Positions 21,446-32,774 of a DNA stretch of 64,000 nt are shown in pieces. The notes below the pieces were generated by a model. The model was not told the DNA's origin, made no database searches, and was given only the letters and a program-made list of their open reading frames with translations. The stretch is from Avena insularis. Its lineage: Eukaryota; Streptophyta; Magnoliopsida; Poales; Poaceae. The stretch spans positions 205,102,941 through 205,166,940 of the forward strand of contig CM042684.1 in assembly GCA_023614405.1 (NCBI GenBank), read 5' to 3'. The translations under genes were made by a program, and so were the position numbers. Numbering within the stretch: the stretch's first letter is position 1; each line of letters begins with the position of its first letter.

Positions 21446-22512
21446 GGAGTTCTTTTCGAATGAGCTTCCGGAAAAGAAGTTGCAACTTGTTGATATGGGT
21501 ATCCTATCAATCCTATTAAGCCATATGCCTAGATCTCACATGATGCCAAGTTCATCATCAAAGAAGGTATAACTTGTGTCACCTTGTTAACCCCTATCTT
21601 CCTTTGTGTGTACCTATCCTATGAGAGTGGCTCATCTTGTGTTTGCTTGAGCATTGTGCATTTGTCCTTGGATAGTGAGAGTGCAAGAGCAATATCAAGT
21701 GTGACTAGGTAGCACCAAGGGAGAGCAACAAAGAAAAAATCAAAATAAAGAAAAAGATACAAAGAAAAAGCAAAAGAAAAATAGTCTCCATTGCCAAAGA
21801 GAGTCTCAAAGCTTGTAAGCAAGAGAGAAAGAAGATCTCCCAAGACAAGTGCACAAACCCATTGCTCATTTTTCCTCTTTGCAAACGAGCCACGGTCTCT
21901 CCTTGCATTGGCACGACAACGAGCCTAGTCTTTGTTAGGACACTTTGATTGCTCATTTTCATAGTCGTGTCAATCCCAACTTTCTCCACGTGTGTACATA
22001 GTCGTAGGTTCGCGTCACCCTTTTGAGTTGTTGACCTTCGCCTTTGACTTGAGTTTTGTTGGATTTTACCCACTTTTGACTATCCCTTTTCTTTTGGTTG
22101 GTTCTTTGGCAATCCACAATCCTAACCTACCACCAACAAGCTTTTGAGAGTTAGTTATTTCTTTAGGGTGAGTTTTCTTTGCATTTCCACTTTGCACGCT
22201 TATAGCTCTCACTTGTGGTTTCTAGTTTGGTACAATCCCCAAGGTGAGGTACAAGGCTAACACCACCGTATTCCACTTCCATATATAATACTTGTGTGTC
22301 TTGCATGATGGATAGGCACGTTGAGTCCAGCCAACCACCTCCCTAAGAAGAAGATCAAGGACCGTACATGACGCGCGCAAGTCACTTCATCATCCGCCAA
22401 GAGTTCCGTGAACGCTGCCAAGCCCTTTGAGACGTGACAAGTTGAACAATTAGGCGAGACGCAAGCCGATTTCAAGAACATCGACAACCGCTTCGACGGC
22501 CTCGAATGACAA

Positions 22513-24507
22513 ATGCATGCAATGCATCATAACTTCGGCCATCAAAATGAAGCGCTTCAACGCTCCGTCGCCAAAACTAATGACAATCTTCGACGCCTCA
22601 TCGACGGAATGGTAAGACCGTGTTCACGTGCTTCAAGCTCTTCAAGCTCATCGCGTCGTCATGCTCCTCCTCAACAAGATCTTCAACCAAGTGCTCCAAG
22701 ACGCAATGATGCCCCCATGGTTGAAGATGGAACCTCTTTGAACTATGTACCTTCCCCACGGCACGCCGCAACGTCAAGCTATGATGGTGACCTCTCTTCA
22801 AGGCCACGAGCAAGGCAAGAAGCACACCGTCATCATGCAAGGGCATTAGTTCTCCAACAAGAGCAACCACAAGAGGAACCGCAAGCGCAACCGCAAGTGC
22901 AACCGCAAGTCTACCACCATCGACCGCAACACATACTGGACACAACAAGTGATGACTCCAATTTGGAGAATCAAGCTCGTCATCGACGTGAAGCTCTCCA
23001 AGATCCTCCTCCTCGTCATCAACGTCATGAACGTCCGCACCGACACCATGGTCATCACGAGGCGCCTCCTCCACCTCAACAAAACTTGGAGCATCAAGTG
23101 ATACAAGTTGAGCGACGCCCACCATGTCAAGAGGCTCATGACCATGTTCTTCGCCATGAGGCCCATGTGCCTAACCAACATCACCAACCGAGGAACGAGC
23201 CTCCTCTTCGGCATCAACCGCGTCAAGAGGCTCCACACCCTCGCCACCATGAGCCCCAAGCGCCTCAACCACGTCAACAACCACGCCAAGAGCATGAGCA
23301 GGCTCCTCAACAACAATATCAAGAGCAAGCTTCGCAACAAGGACGTGAGAACCAAGTTCCACCTCCCCAACTACAAGAGCATCAATAAGGTCACCAAGCT
23401 CGTCGCAATGACCGCAATGATGAAGAAACTTTTGGCAAGCTCAAGTTCACAATGCCCAAGTTTACCGGATCCAATGACCCCTAAGAATACCTCTCGTGGG
23501 CACTCAAAGTCGACACGATCTTCCGCATGCACAACTATATGAACGAGAAGATGGTCGCCATGGCTTCACTTGAGTTTAATGATTACACCAACCTTTGGCT
23601 GGAACAAGTTCAAGTTTCTCGTGATGCAAGACATGAGGCACCAATCACAACTTGGCATGACATGAAGGCTCACATGAGATCCCGGTTCGTCCCCGCGCAC
23701 TACACGCGTGACCTCTTCAACAACCTTCAAGCGCTTCGTCAAGGGACAAAGACCGTGGAAGAGTACTTCAAGGAAATGGAACTCAACTTGATTCGCAGCA
23801 ACATTGATGAGCGCATGGAGCAAACAATGGCACGTTTCCTTATTGGCTTGAATCACCCAATCAAGCGCATCGTCAAGTTCCAAACATACAACACCATGGT
23901 TGAGCTTGTGCACATCGCAACAAAGGCTGAACGTCAAGTGCAAGAGGATATCAAGTACAACAAGCCCAAGACGTACTTCACCTACAAGCAAGCTTCAACC
24001 GCTTCACCAACAACTTTCAATGGAAGATCCTCAAGTACCTCCAAGCCCTCCTTCAAGCCCACACTTCCTCAAGGAAAACTGCCCCCAAGTGGCAAGCAAG
24101 CAAAGAGTGATACACCTTTCCATGGTGAATGCTACAAGTGTGGAGGTAAAGGACACAAGTCGGCCGAATGTGGAAACAAGAAAGTCTTGTTCATCCATGA
24201 CAATGGTGATGAAGAGTACTTGAGTGAAGATGAGTTTGATGCCCGTGTCAAGGAAGCAATGGCAAGACAACGAGTGGAAGATGACCAAGAACTTCTCATG
24301 TGTGAACATGACGCAAGTCCATCGCTTGTCGTCACAAGGATCTTGACCACTCAAGCACAAGAGCATGAAGACCAACGCTCCAATATCTTCCAAACACGAG
24401 CCGGCATCAATGGCAAATCTATCAAGGTGATCATTGACGGAGGGAGTTGCCACAACCTTGCTAGCACCAAGTTGTGTGAGAAGCTCAACCTTACCCTCCA
24501 TCCGCAC
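22513..24507 (+). pseudogene. gag: gag and start of protease of the composite gypsy
   Basis: One frame runs from before 22513 to 24507 with in-frame stops at 22507-22509, 23386-23388 and 23482-23484. The first ~290 codons are Gln/His/Pro/Arg-rich low complexity. From ~23440 the retrotransposon gag domain follows (MPKFTGSNDP, EYLSWALKVD, NLWLEQVQV, MRSRFVPAHYTRDLFNNLQA, VEEYFKEME). A CCHC zinc knuckle (CYKCGGKGHKSAEC) is at 24130-24171. The protease begins with VIIDGGSCHNLAS near 24430, with IDGG in place of the usual D-S/T-G. The frame is cut at 24507 by G1 and resumes exactly in frame at 43159 if G1 and one TSD copy are ignored. No longer translatable as it stands. Confidence 0.88.
24503..24507. 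other. Left target-site duplication CGCAC of G1
   Basis: CGCAC at 24503-24507 is repeated exactly at 43154-43158, directly flanking the two outer ends of G1. Confidence 0.93.
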
Positions 24508-25358
24508 TATAGCACCCCGGATAAAACCACTACTAGAAAATCGCATGTATTTGTTTTGTGCATCCTCCTGCCTGCCTGCTCATGTCATCATGACACATTG
24601 AATGGAACACATAATTAAATTGTTGTTTTATAAATATGGCTTTGTATTTGGATCTTGCGCACTTGTATTTGGTATTTGATAAATTGTATTTGAGTTTGGT
24701 ATTTCTTTCTCTCTATGTTTGCCCTCCTCAATTCTATCTCTAGTTAGTGACACTTGTGTTGGAACCATAATGTCTAATTCCATATTGTAGTCTTGTTATT
24801 TCTATTTGACAACATGCCCAAATTGAGTCGGGGGCATAATCCTTTTATTTCCATTCTATCCTTAACTTGCTAATCTATCTTGTTATATTCTCTTGTTCAA
24901 AATCTACCACATATGACACATGGGTTCCTTTTATTTTGTCTTATGGATTTAAATCATGCCCATTTGATTTGTGTGGATCTTGATATTTTGTCATCATCTT
25001 CCTTTATTTCTTCGCTTCATCTAATCTATTACTTCTCGCGTTGATCTTCCTTATTCTATTCTTGTTTGACTCTATTCCTTGCAAATCTTGTGATCCTCTA
25101 ACCTCTTTTAAATTTAAACACTTGATCTTCTTCTTATTTTTGGCCTAGCCAAAATTATTCAACCACCACCATCTCTTTTATCCGGTCCCCTCTCCCTCTC
25201 ACTTTGGTTGCAACCAATCTTTCCAAGAGTGGACAAGAACCAGCTCAACTAGCCAAGTCACGCCATGTGCACATTAAGCCTAAGAGCTTCATGTTTTTGC
25301 CGTGTGATTCCTCTCCCCTCTCCTTACCTTGTGCTGATCCATAAAGAAACCAGAGGTA

Positions 25359-25640
25359 GTGTCCAACCACCCCATACCCAGCTCCAAATCGAGATCTGGG
25401 AGTCCCCAAGCTAATCTACCATGCCTAGATAACCCTAGCTCGCCATCCCTTCACCCCGTCGACCTGGAGCTCCCCAAGGTGATCCAGGAGCACCAAGAGC
25501 TCCTCTGCTTCCTCTTCGACGTCCAGTACACGGCGCAGCCCCTAGAGATCGTCGGAGAAAGCCCGGCACCGCCGTGCACCGCCCCGTTCGTCGTGGTCGT
25601 ACACAAGAGCTTCGTCGTCGACCTGCCAGGTTCCAACTAG
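25359..25640 (+). other. Small conserved ORF in the G1 LTR (first copy)
   Basis: About 90 codons containing VDLELPKVIQEHQELLCFLF and ending HKSFVVDLPGSN. It has no ATG at its head (the open frame starts with GTG). The second LTR copy (30508-30789) is also intact, with about eight amino-acid differences. No domain is recognised. It may be a captured exon or chance. Confidence 0.3.
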
Positions 25641-26259
25641 CTGGGCTAACTCGAGAATATCCTGGTGAGCTCCCCTTCCTGGTAGACATGGTCCTCTGCA
25701 TCCTCTCTTTCTGTAGCACATACACGTTCTGCCGAGCACCCTCTGTGCACCGCCTTCCTTCTCCCGCACTTGCCGCTCTGGTCATCGCCAGCCTCGACCA
25801 CCATGTTCCCGTGCTTCCTCTTGTTGTAGCGCAGCTGAAGGTACTTCCTCCGTTGAATTACTGCACCAGCACGGCGAGACCGAGCTCCTTCTGCCGCTAT
25901 TCGGCGTCATCGACAACTTGCAGTACAGCGTACGTTGTGCCTTGTTTCCCGGCAACTTCCCATGCCGATCTTGTACATATATGTGCGTCCCCATCTATGT
26001 TGATTATTCTAGACTCAATGTTGTGGCGCCATCTATAGATTGACAGCAGGAGCTCCCCAGATCGATTCCCCGTTACCCTTTATTTTGCTTGTATTTTCCG
26101 TCGGTTTTGCCAAAAGTTCCATCGGTTTTGCCAGATCGATTCCAGTCAACTGTCGGAAAATAAAAATATCAGAAGTTCGGTCTATATTCAGAGATTCCCA
26201 AAACCGGCCATTATACAGTTATAAATCAGGTCGATATATGATGTGTACACGAGCTCGTT

Positions 26260-26368
26260 CATAGCCCAGTGGTTGCACCTTTGCTCTGATCCATCCCCAG
26301 CTTATACTTCTGATCGATCGCCACATAACCGTGCGTGAGATAAAGTCCAAACTCCCTAGTTCAAATCC
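26260..26368 (+). promoter_or_regulatory. tRNA-like A box and B box pair in the G1 LTR
   Basis: TAGCCCAGTGGTT at 26262-26274 fits the Pol III A box, and AGTTCAAATCC at 26359-26369 fits the B box. A T-run follows at 26390-26396. The same pair recurs in the other LTR at about 31380-31495. The spacing (about 97 bp) is longer than in a normal tRNA, and no cloverleaf could be drawn, so a decayed tRNA or SINE piece is the likeliest source. Confidence 0.35.
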
Positions 26369-28806
26369 CACACTCGGTACACCACATTCTTTTTTCTTCT
26401 TCTCCTGTATTCAGTGCTCGCAGTGATATCTATTCAAATAAACCTGAAACCTCTTTACTGTCAACGTCTGGCCTATAGTCCAGTGACTTGTCTCCATGCG
26501 ATGCTATTGATCTGGAGGTCCATCCTGTGCTGCTACCATTTTTTTCCTCTATCTAATGCTTTCGTTTATTTTATTTTGCCAATCTGTTTGCTAGCATAAC
26601 TTTCAAAGCATAGCTCTATTCAGAAATGGTATATATGAATTTGGATCAGAAAAATATAAGGAATATGAGTATGCCATGCTCGCACCTGTTTGCATCATGT
26701 AGCTTTCTTTGGTGGTAGTTTGCATTTCACCTAATTCATAACACATGGAGTATGTGGGATATCATTTAAATTTGTCATTCTTTCCAACTATGTAGCTCAC
26801 ATATGCCATATCTAGTCTTATTAATACAACATTTAAATTGCGGGATATTTAAACAACTTGAACCTCTATTTAATTGTCGGGACCCCGGTTTCGCTTAATA
26901 TTGTCTAATTGCATCGCATCTTTGCCATGTCATACATCATATATGCATCATGCCCGATCTTCTACCGTAGTATTAAATAGTGCACCCGGTGTTTCTTTTA
27001 GTGCTTTGCTTCTTCGCGGATTAGGCCATTGAGTGGATGCGAGTATCGACAAGTTCTTCGGCTAATGTATCTTCGGCAGTGTTTTCCAGGCGAGCAACTC
27101 CTCCTTTCTACCTATTTTGCTTTTATAGTCTTTATTTCCTTCTGTTGATCTATTGCTATCCGTGTTGCGATGCTTTAGTTTCCGTGCACCATTTATACCC
27201 CTCGCAGCCCCTAAATTGCCATGGACACATCCTATTGCCTATTGTCTGATAGATAGTCGGCCTTGGGAGTCGTAGTTGCTTGCTTATGTATTGCTTCGCG
27301 TCGTTGTCGTTCCACCGTTGACGGCAAGTTGGCACATGATAAATGGTGGATATGCTTAATGGTGGAGATGAGCATGGCTTTAATGGAAACATGATATTAA
27401 AATGTTGGTAATATATATAACTAATGCAGAGGCACCGGTGGGCAATAGATAATATTTGCTTCTTCCACGCTCACTTGTGTCCAGTAGGCCCTAAGTACTT
27501 GATACTTGTTCCTTGACTATCGCACTATCCGCATGTGGGACCATGAATCCCCTTAGCCAGAGCTTGATTCATTTCTTATTTCTTGGGGCCACAAACTAGT
27601 TTGGGGCTTTATTACTATCATGTACTTATGCCATGCTTTACTGCTTTATTTACGATTGTGCGTGGAGCACATGTACTGTTTAGGAATTGCGGAGTGTTTT
27701 CGCGGTATCGACAAGCCCAGTCACACTTTCGAGTTCCCAGTCGTTTACAGCCATTGACACAAACCTTGGGTCCGTCTCCGAGCCAGTCAACTTCGTTGTG
27801 GGTAGCTTAATGGGGTGCCCCCCTGAAATATTTTATGAATCCTGTGATTGCTTTATCGTGAAAGTCTCGTTGGGTTTTGATTTGGTTTTTTCCGAGGTTG
27901 ATCGTGCGTGTGTTGCTATTTGTGCACCCATGCAGGGTAAATCTTTCTAAAAACCGTGTCCGCGGTTATGGACGACTTGGAGCATAGTATCTCGATCATA
28001 GACAACTATAACTAAAGTAGTGTTATAAATTTGACTTTGGAATGACTAATAATCAACTATACTACAACAGAATGAGTAAATAAAAGTACCAACAACTGCG
28101 AGTTTTGGGATGACTCATGCTATCTATGTCTGACTAGTAAGTACTGCAGCTATAATGGAATGAATGAATAAAACTGCCAACTGTGTGAGTTCCTCGGTTT
28201 GACTTTCTCGTTTGGTCTCGAGGGGGAATGCCAGGATGGGTATGATTGGTCTTAGTATCAGGTTGGTCCCGAATAGGTCTTTCTTATCTCTCTCTAATAG
28301 CCGACAGTTTATCGGTCTCTATAGGTTGTTTAGTGCATGCTTCGTTGCCGCTCAGTAGGCGAGAGCCGTCGAATTCTAGCCTTGCCATGTACTGGCCACA
28401 GTACTGACCGCTCCCTTTTTCCTTTGCCCTTTGTCGGCACCCCTTTTGTTTAACAGGTATAAGTTCGACGTCGTTAGCAGGGTTACCCTTCCGGCTTGGC
28501 TGGGCAGGGTTATGGACGCCATTGGTTATTCTTCAGGGCTCTTAGCCCCATTTGCATCTTATTCGTACTCGGATATTGTATCGTTTTCGAGGTGATTTGG
28601 ATCTTTGTACTGTATATATGTATTCTTGACTCATGGAGGCGTTGTTGTATATATATGTTCTATGGGTTTCATCATGGACTATTGTGTAATGTTATTACTT
28701 CGTTTTCCACCTGCACGCAAGTGCCTGGTGGGCATCTTTGATTCGTTTCTATGCGGTTTGGCGGGAATCGCTAAAACTTGCATAGGGCCGATTCGAGGGT
28801 GTTACA

Positions 28807-29655
28807 AAGTGGTATCATAGCTCAGCAGTTGCGATACCCCACTGGTCCAGCCTGTAGGATAACCTAGCTAACGGCCGATGTAGAGTGTCAAAACTATTTT
28901 GCAAAATCGGTTGGATAGATCTGATTAGGTCTATTTTTACTTCTTACCCCTATTGCTATTCTCCTCTTACCTCGACGTGTTTTGAATCTACTCTTATCTT
29001 TTCTTCGAGTCCAGGATTTCTCGTGGTTGGGTTTCCGTCGTACCTTCAGGGATTCGCTTCCCTCCTCTTTCAACAGTGTTTCCACATTCGGTCTTCGTGC
29101 TATCTGAGGAACCCTTCATCTGTTGTGCCTTTTGGTGGATCAAAATTCACTGAGACCTTTCTTTGTATCTTCCGGTGTTTTTCAACGCGACGACATCATC
29201 TACATCAGAAGAGCCTACATCAATCCTTTGTTTCTGGACACCGCTTGTAAAGATCTTCAGTCTTAATTCTGAGAGTTGGTTGCATAAATCTTATATTTAT
29301 GTACAGAATAATGCTTTGAGTGCGGGATGGAGTCGCGACCATACCACTACTCTTATCATTCGCTTCTGTACGTTGGATGGGTGGATCAATGCAATTTTAC
29401 TCCTTCCACGGAAGTTAGAGGTGGCCTTACCTTTTGAGACCTCTATCTTCGACTTTGTTTCTCCGGAGTGTTCTCTCGACGAACGTGAACAACGACCCCT
29501 TGTTGGTGGTGTTGCCGATTTCAGGATGGAGCAAGAAACCTTGTTAGTGGTGTCGCGAGGATCCACACGAAGCAAGAAGAACCCGACCATCAGCCTTCTT
29601 CCCCGTACCATGAGGCGGATCTCGAGTACGAGATCCATTGTTAGTGGTGTCGAAT
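28807..29655 (+). repeat. Interior domain of G1 (849 bp, non-coding)
   Basis: PBS TGGTATCATAGC at 28810-28821 (one mismatch to initiator tRNA-Met). The rest is homologous to the 976-bp interior of G2. Near the 3' end are three copies of TTGTTRGTGGTGTYG (29500, 29541, 29639) and a perfect 8-bp stem GGATCTCG/CGAGATCC at 29617-29636. The base pairs before the 3' LTR are GTCGAAT, not a polypurine tract. The open frame at 29163-29660 has no counterpart in G2 and is not taken as a gene. Confidence 0.8.
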
Positions 29656-32600
29656 TGTAGCACCCCGGATAAAACCACTACTAGAAAATCACATGTATTT
29701 GTTTTGTGCATCATCCTGCCTGCCTGCTCATGTCATCATGCCACATTGCATGGAACACATAATTAAATTGTTGTTTTATAAATATGGCTTTGTATTTGGA
29801 TCTTGCGCACTTGTATTTAGTTTTTGATAAATTGTATTTGAGTTTGGTATTTCTTTCTCTCTATGTTTGCCCTCCTCAATTCTATCTCTAGTTAGTGACA
29901 CTTGTGTTGGAACCATAATGTCTAATTCCATATTGTAGTCTTGTTATTTCTATTTGACAACATGCCCAAATTGAGTCGGGGGCATAATCCTTTTATTTCC
30001 ATTCTATCCTTAACTTGCTAATCTATCTTGTTATATTCTCTTGTTCAAAATCTACCACATATGACACATGGGTTCCTTTTATTTTGTCTTATGGATTTAA
30101 ATCATGCCCATTTGATTTGTGTGGATCTTGATATTTTGTCATCATCTTCCTTTATTTCTTCACTTCATCTAATCTATTACTTCTAGCGTTGATCTTCCTT
30201 ATTCCGTTCTTGTTTGACTCTATTCCTTGCAAATCTTGTGATCCTCTAACCTCTTTTAAATTTAAACACTTGATCTTCTTCTTATTTTTGGCCTATCCAA
30301 AATTATTCAACCACCACCATCTCTTTTATCCGGTCCCCTCTCCCTCTCACTTTGGTTGCAACCAATCTTTCCAAGAGTGGACAAGAACCAGCTCAACTAT
30401 CCAAGTCACGCCATGTGCACATTAAGCCCAAGAGCTTCATGTTTTTGCCGTGTCATTCCTCTCCCCTCTCCTTACCTTGTGCTGATCCATAAAGAAAGCC
30501 AGAGATAGTGTCCAACCACCCCCTACCCAGCTCCAAATCGAGATCTGGGAGTCCCCAAGCTAATCTACCATGCCTAGATAACCCTAGCTCGCCATCCCTT
30601 CACCTTGTCGACCTGGAGCTCCCCAAGGTGATCCAGGAGCACCAAGAGCTCATCTGCTTCCTCTTCGATGCCCAGTACACGGCGCAGCCCCTAGAGATCG
30701 CCGGAGAAAGCCCAGCGCCGCCGTGCACCGCCCCGTTCGTCGTGGTCGTACACAAGAGCTTCGTCGTTGACCTGCGAGGTTCCAACTAGCTGGGCTAACT
30801 CGAGAATATCCTGGTGAGCTCCCCTTCCTGGTAGACATGGTCCTCTGCATCCTCTCTTTCTGTAGCACATACACGTTCTGCCGAGCACCCTCTGTGCACC
30901 GCCTTCCTTCTGCCGCACTTGCCGCTCTGGTCATCGCCAGCCTCGACCACCTTGTTCCCGTGTTTCCTCTTGTTGTAGCGCAGCTGAAGGTACTTCCTCC
31001 GTTGAATTACTGCACCAGCACGGCGAGACCGAGCTCCTTCTGCCGCTATTCGCCGTCATCGACAACTTGCAGTACAGCGTACGCTGTGCCTTGTTTCCCG
31101 GCAACTTCCCATGCCGATCTTGTACATACATGTGCGTCCCCATCTATGTTCATTATTCTAGACTCAATCTGGTGGCGCAATCTATAGATTGACAGCAGGA
31201 GCTCCCCAGATCGATTCCCTGTTACCCTTTATTTTGCTTGTATTTTCCGTCGGTTTTGCTGCAGTCAACTGTCGGAAAATAAAAATATCAGAAGTTCAGT
31301 CTATATTCAGAGATTCCCAAAACCGGCCATTATACAATTATAAATCAGGTCGATATATGATGTGTACACGAGCTCGTTCATAGCCCAGTGGTTGCACCTC
31401 TGCTCTTATCCATCCCCAACTTATACTTCTGATCGATCGCCACATAACCGTGCGTGAGATAAAGTCCAAACTCCCTAGTTCAAATCCCACACTCGGTACA
31501 CCACATTCTTTTTTCTTCTTCTCCTGTATTCAGCCAATGCTCGCAGTGATATACTGTCAACGTCTGGCCTATAGTCCAGTGACTTGTCTCCATGCGATGC
31601 TATTGATCTGGAGGTCCATCCTGTGCTGCTACCATTTTTTTCCTCTGTCTAATGCTTTTCGTTTATTTTATTTTGCCAATCTGTTTGCTAGCATAACTTT
31701 CAAAACATAGCTCTATTCAGAAATGGTATATATGAATTTGGATCAGAAAAATATAAGGAATATGAGTATGCCATGCTCGCACCTGTTTGCATCATGTAGC
31801 TTATTCTTTGGTGGTAGTTTGCATTTCACCTAATTCATAACACATGAAGTATGTGGGATATCATTTAAATGTGTCATTCTTTCCAATTGTGTAGCTCATA
31901 TATGCCATATCTAGTCTTGTTAATACAACATTTAAATTGCGGGGTATCTAAACAACTTGAACCTCTATTTAATTGCCGGGACCCCGGTTTCGCTTAATAT
32001 TGCCTAATTGCATCGCATCTTTGCCATGTCATACATCATATATGCATCATGCCCGATCTTCTACCGTAGTATTAAATAGTGCACCCGATGTTTCTTTTAG
32101 TGCTTTACTTCTTCGCGGATTAGGCCATTGAGTGGATGCGAGTATCGACAAGTTATTCGGCTAATGTATCTTCGGCAGTGTTTTCCAGGCGAGCATCTCC
32201 CCTTTTCTACCTATTTTGCTTTTATAGTCTTTATTTCCTCCTGTTGATCTATTGCTATCCGTGTTGTGATGCTTTAGTTTCCGTGCACCATTTATACCTC
32301 TCGCAGCCCCTAAATTGCCATGGACACATCCTATTGCCTGTTGTCTGATAGATAGTCGGCCTTGGGAGTCGTAGTTGCTTGCTTATGTGTTGCTTCGCGT
32401 CGTTGTCGTTTCACCGTGGACGGCAAGTTGGCACATGATAAATGGTGGATATGCTTAATGGTAGAGATGATCATGGATTTAATGGCAACTTGATATTAAA
32501 ATGTTGGTAATAGATATAACTAATGCAGAGGCACCGGTGGACAATAGATAATATTTGCTTCTTCCACGCCCACTTGTGTCCAGTAGGCCCCAAGTACTTG

Positions 32601-32774
32601 ATACCTGTTACTTGACTATCGCACTATGCGCATGTTGGACCATGAATCCCCTTAGCCAGAGCTTGATTCATATCTTATTTCTTGGGGCCACAAACTAGTT
32701 TGGGGCTTTATTACTATCCTGTACTTATGCCATGCTTTACTGCTTTATTTACGATTGTGCGTGGAGCACATGTA
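29656..32774 (+). repeat. 3' LTR of G1, first part
   Basis: Starts TGTAGCACCCCGGATAAAAC. It parallels the 5' LTR until 32774 (matching 27674 there), where G2 is inserted. It resumes at 42006. It holds the second copies of the small ORF (30508-30789) and the tRNA-like box pair. Confidence 0.9.

Larger units (their letters stand above)
20781..21540 (-). mobile_element. Cassandra TRIM retrotransposon, complete
   Basis: 760 bp, minus orientation. The two LTRs are 20781-21065 (285 bp) and 21259-21540 (282 bp), each TGTGAGATC...GGGTGTTACA on the minus strand. A PBS-like TGGTATCGAGAG is at 21257-21246 and a purine tract AAAGGGTGGGTGTA at 21079-21066, which fixes the orientation. The 193-bp interior has no ORF. 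Flanks CGATG (20776-20780) and TGATG (21541-21545) are a TSD with one change. The diagnostic feature of the family, a 5S-rRNA-derived segment in each LTR, is present. Confidence 0.93.
20208..22512 (+). repeat. Leader of the composite gypsy, interrupted by Cassandra
   Basis: Long untranslated leader. A second cluster of CCGGAGTCTCCGG-type palindromes lies at 20474-20620. A short frame MSSTNNKLPHRQPPRSSTPW opens at 20694 and is cut by the Cassandra insertion at 20781. Beyond it an AAG|GTATAA donor-like site near 21565 raises the possibility that this frame is spliced to gag. At 22441-22506 the gag frame is already readable (QADFKNIDNRFDGLE) up to an in-frame TGA at 22507. Confidence 0.55.
24508..28806 (+). 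repeat. 5' LTR of G1
   Basis: The 5' ~2.3 kb (to about 26820) is specific to G1. The 3' ~1.98 kb is homologous to the 3' part of the G2 LTR. It contains a small conserved ORF (25359-25640) and a tRNA-like promoter pair (26260-26368). No other coding content is seen. Confidence 0.9.

Noticed and set aside
22598..23370. Minus-strand frames opposite the gypsy gag
   Set aside because: They are shadows of the low-complexity CAA/CAC-rich gag sequence on the plus strand.
24508..24530. Possible CACTA transposon end (CACTACTAGAAAA) at the start of G1
   Set aside because: CACTACTAGAAAATC lies ~20 bp inside an LTR with TG..CA-type ends, a PBS and 5-bp TSD; CACTA elements make 3-bp TSDs and no inverted partner is present.
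29163..29660. 165-codon frame in the G1 interior
   Set aside because: Not preserved in the homologous G2 interior, which carries several indels there.
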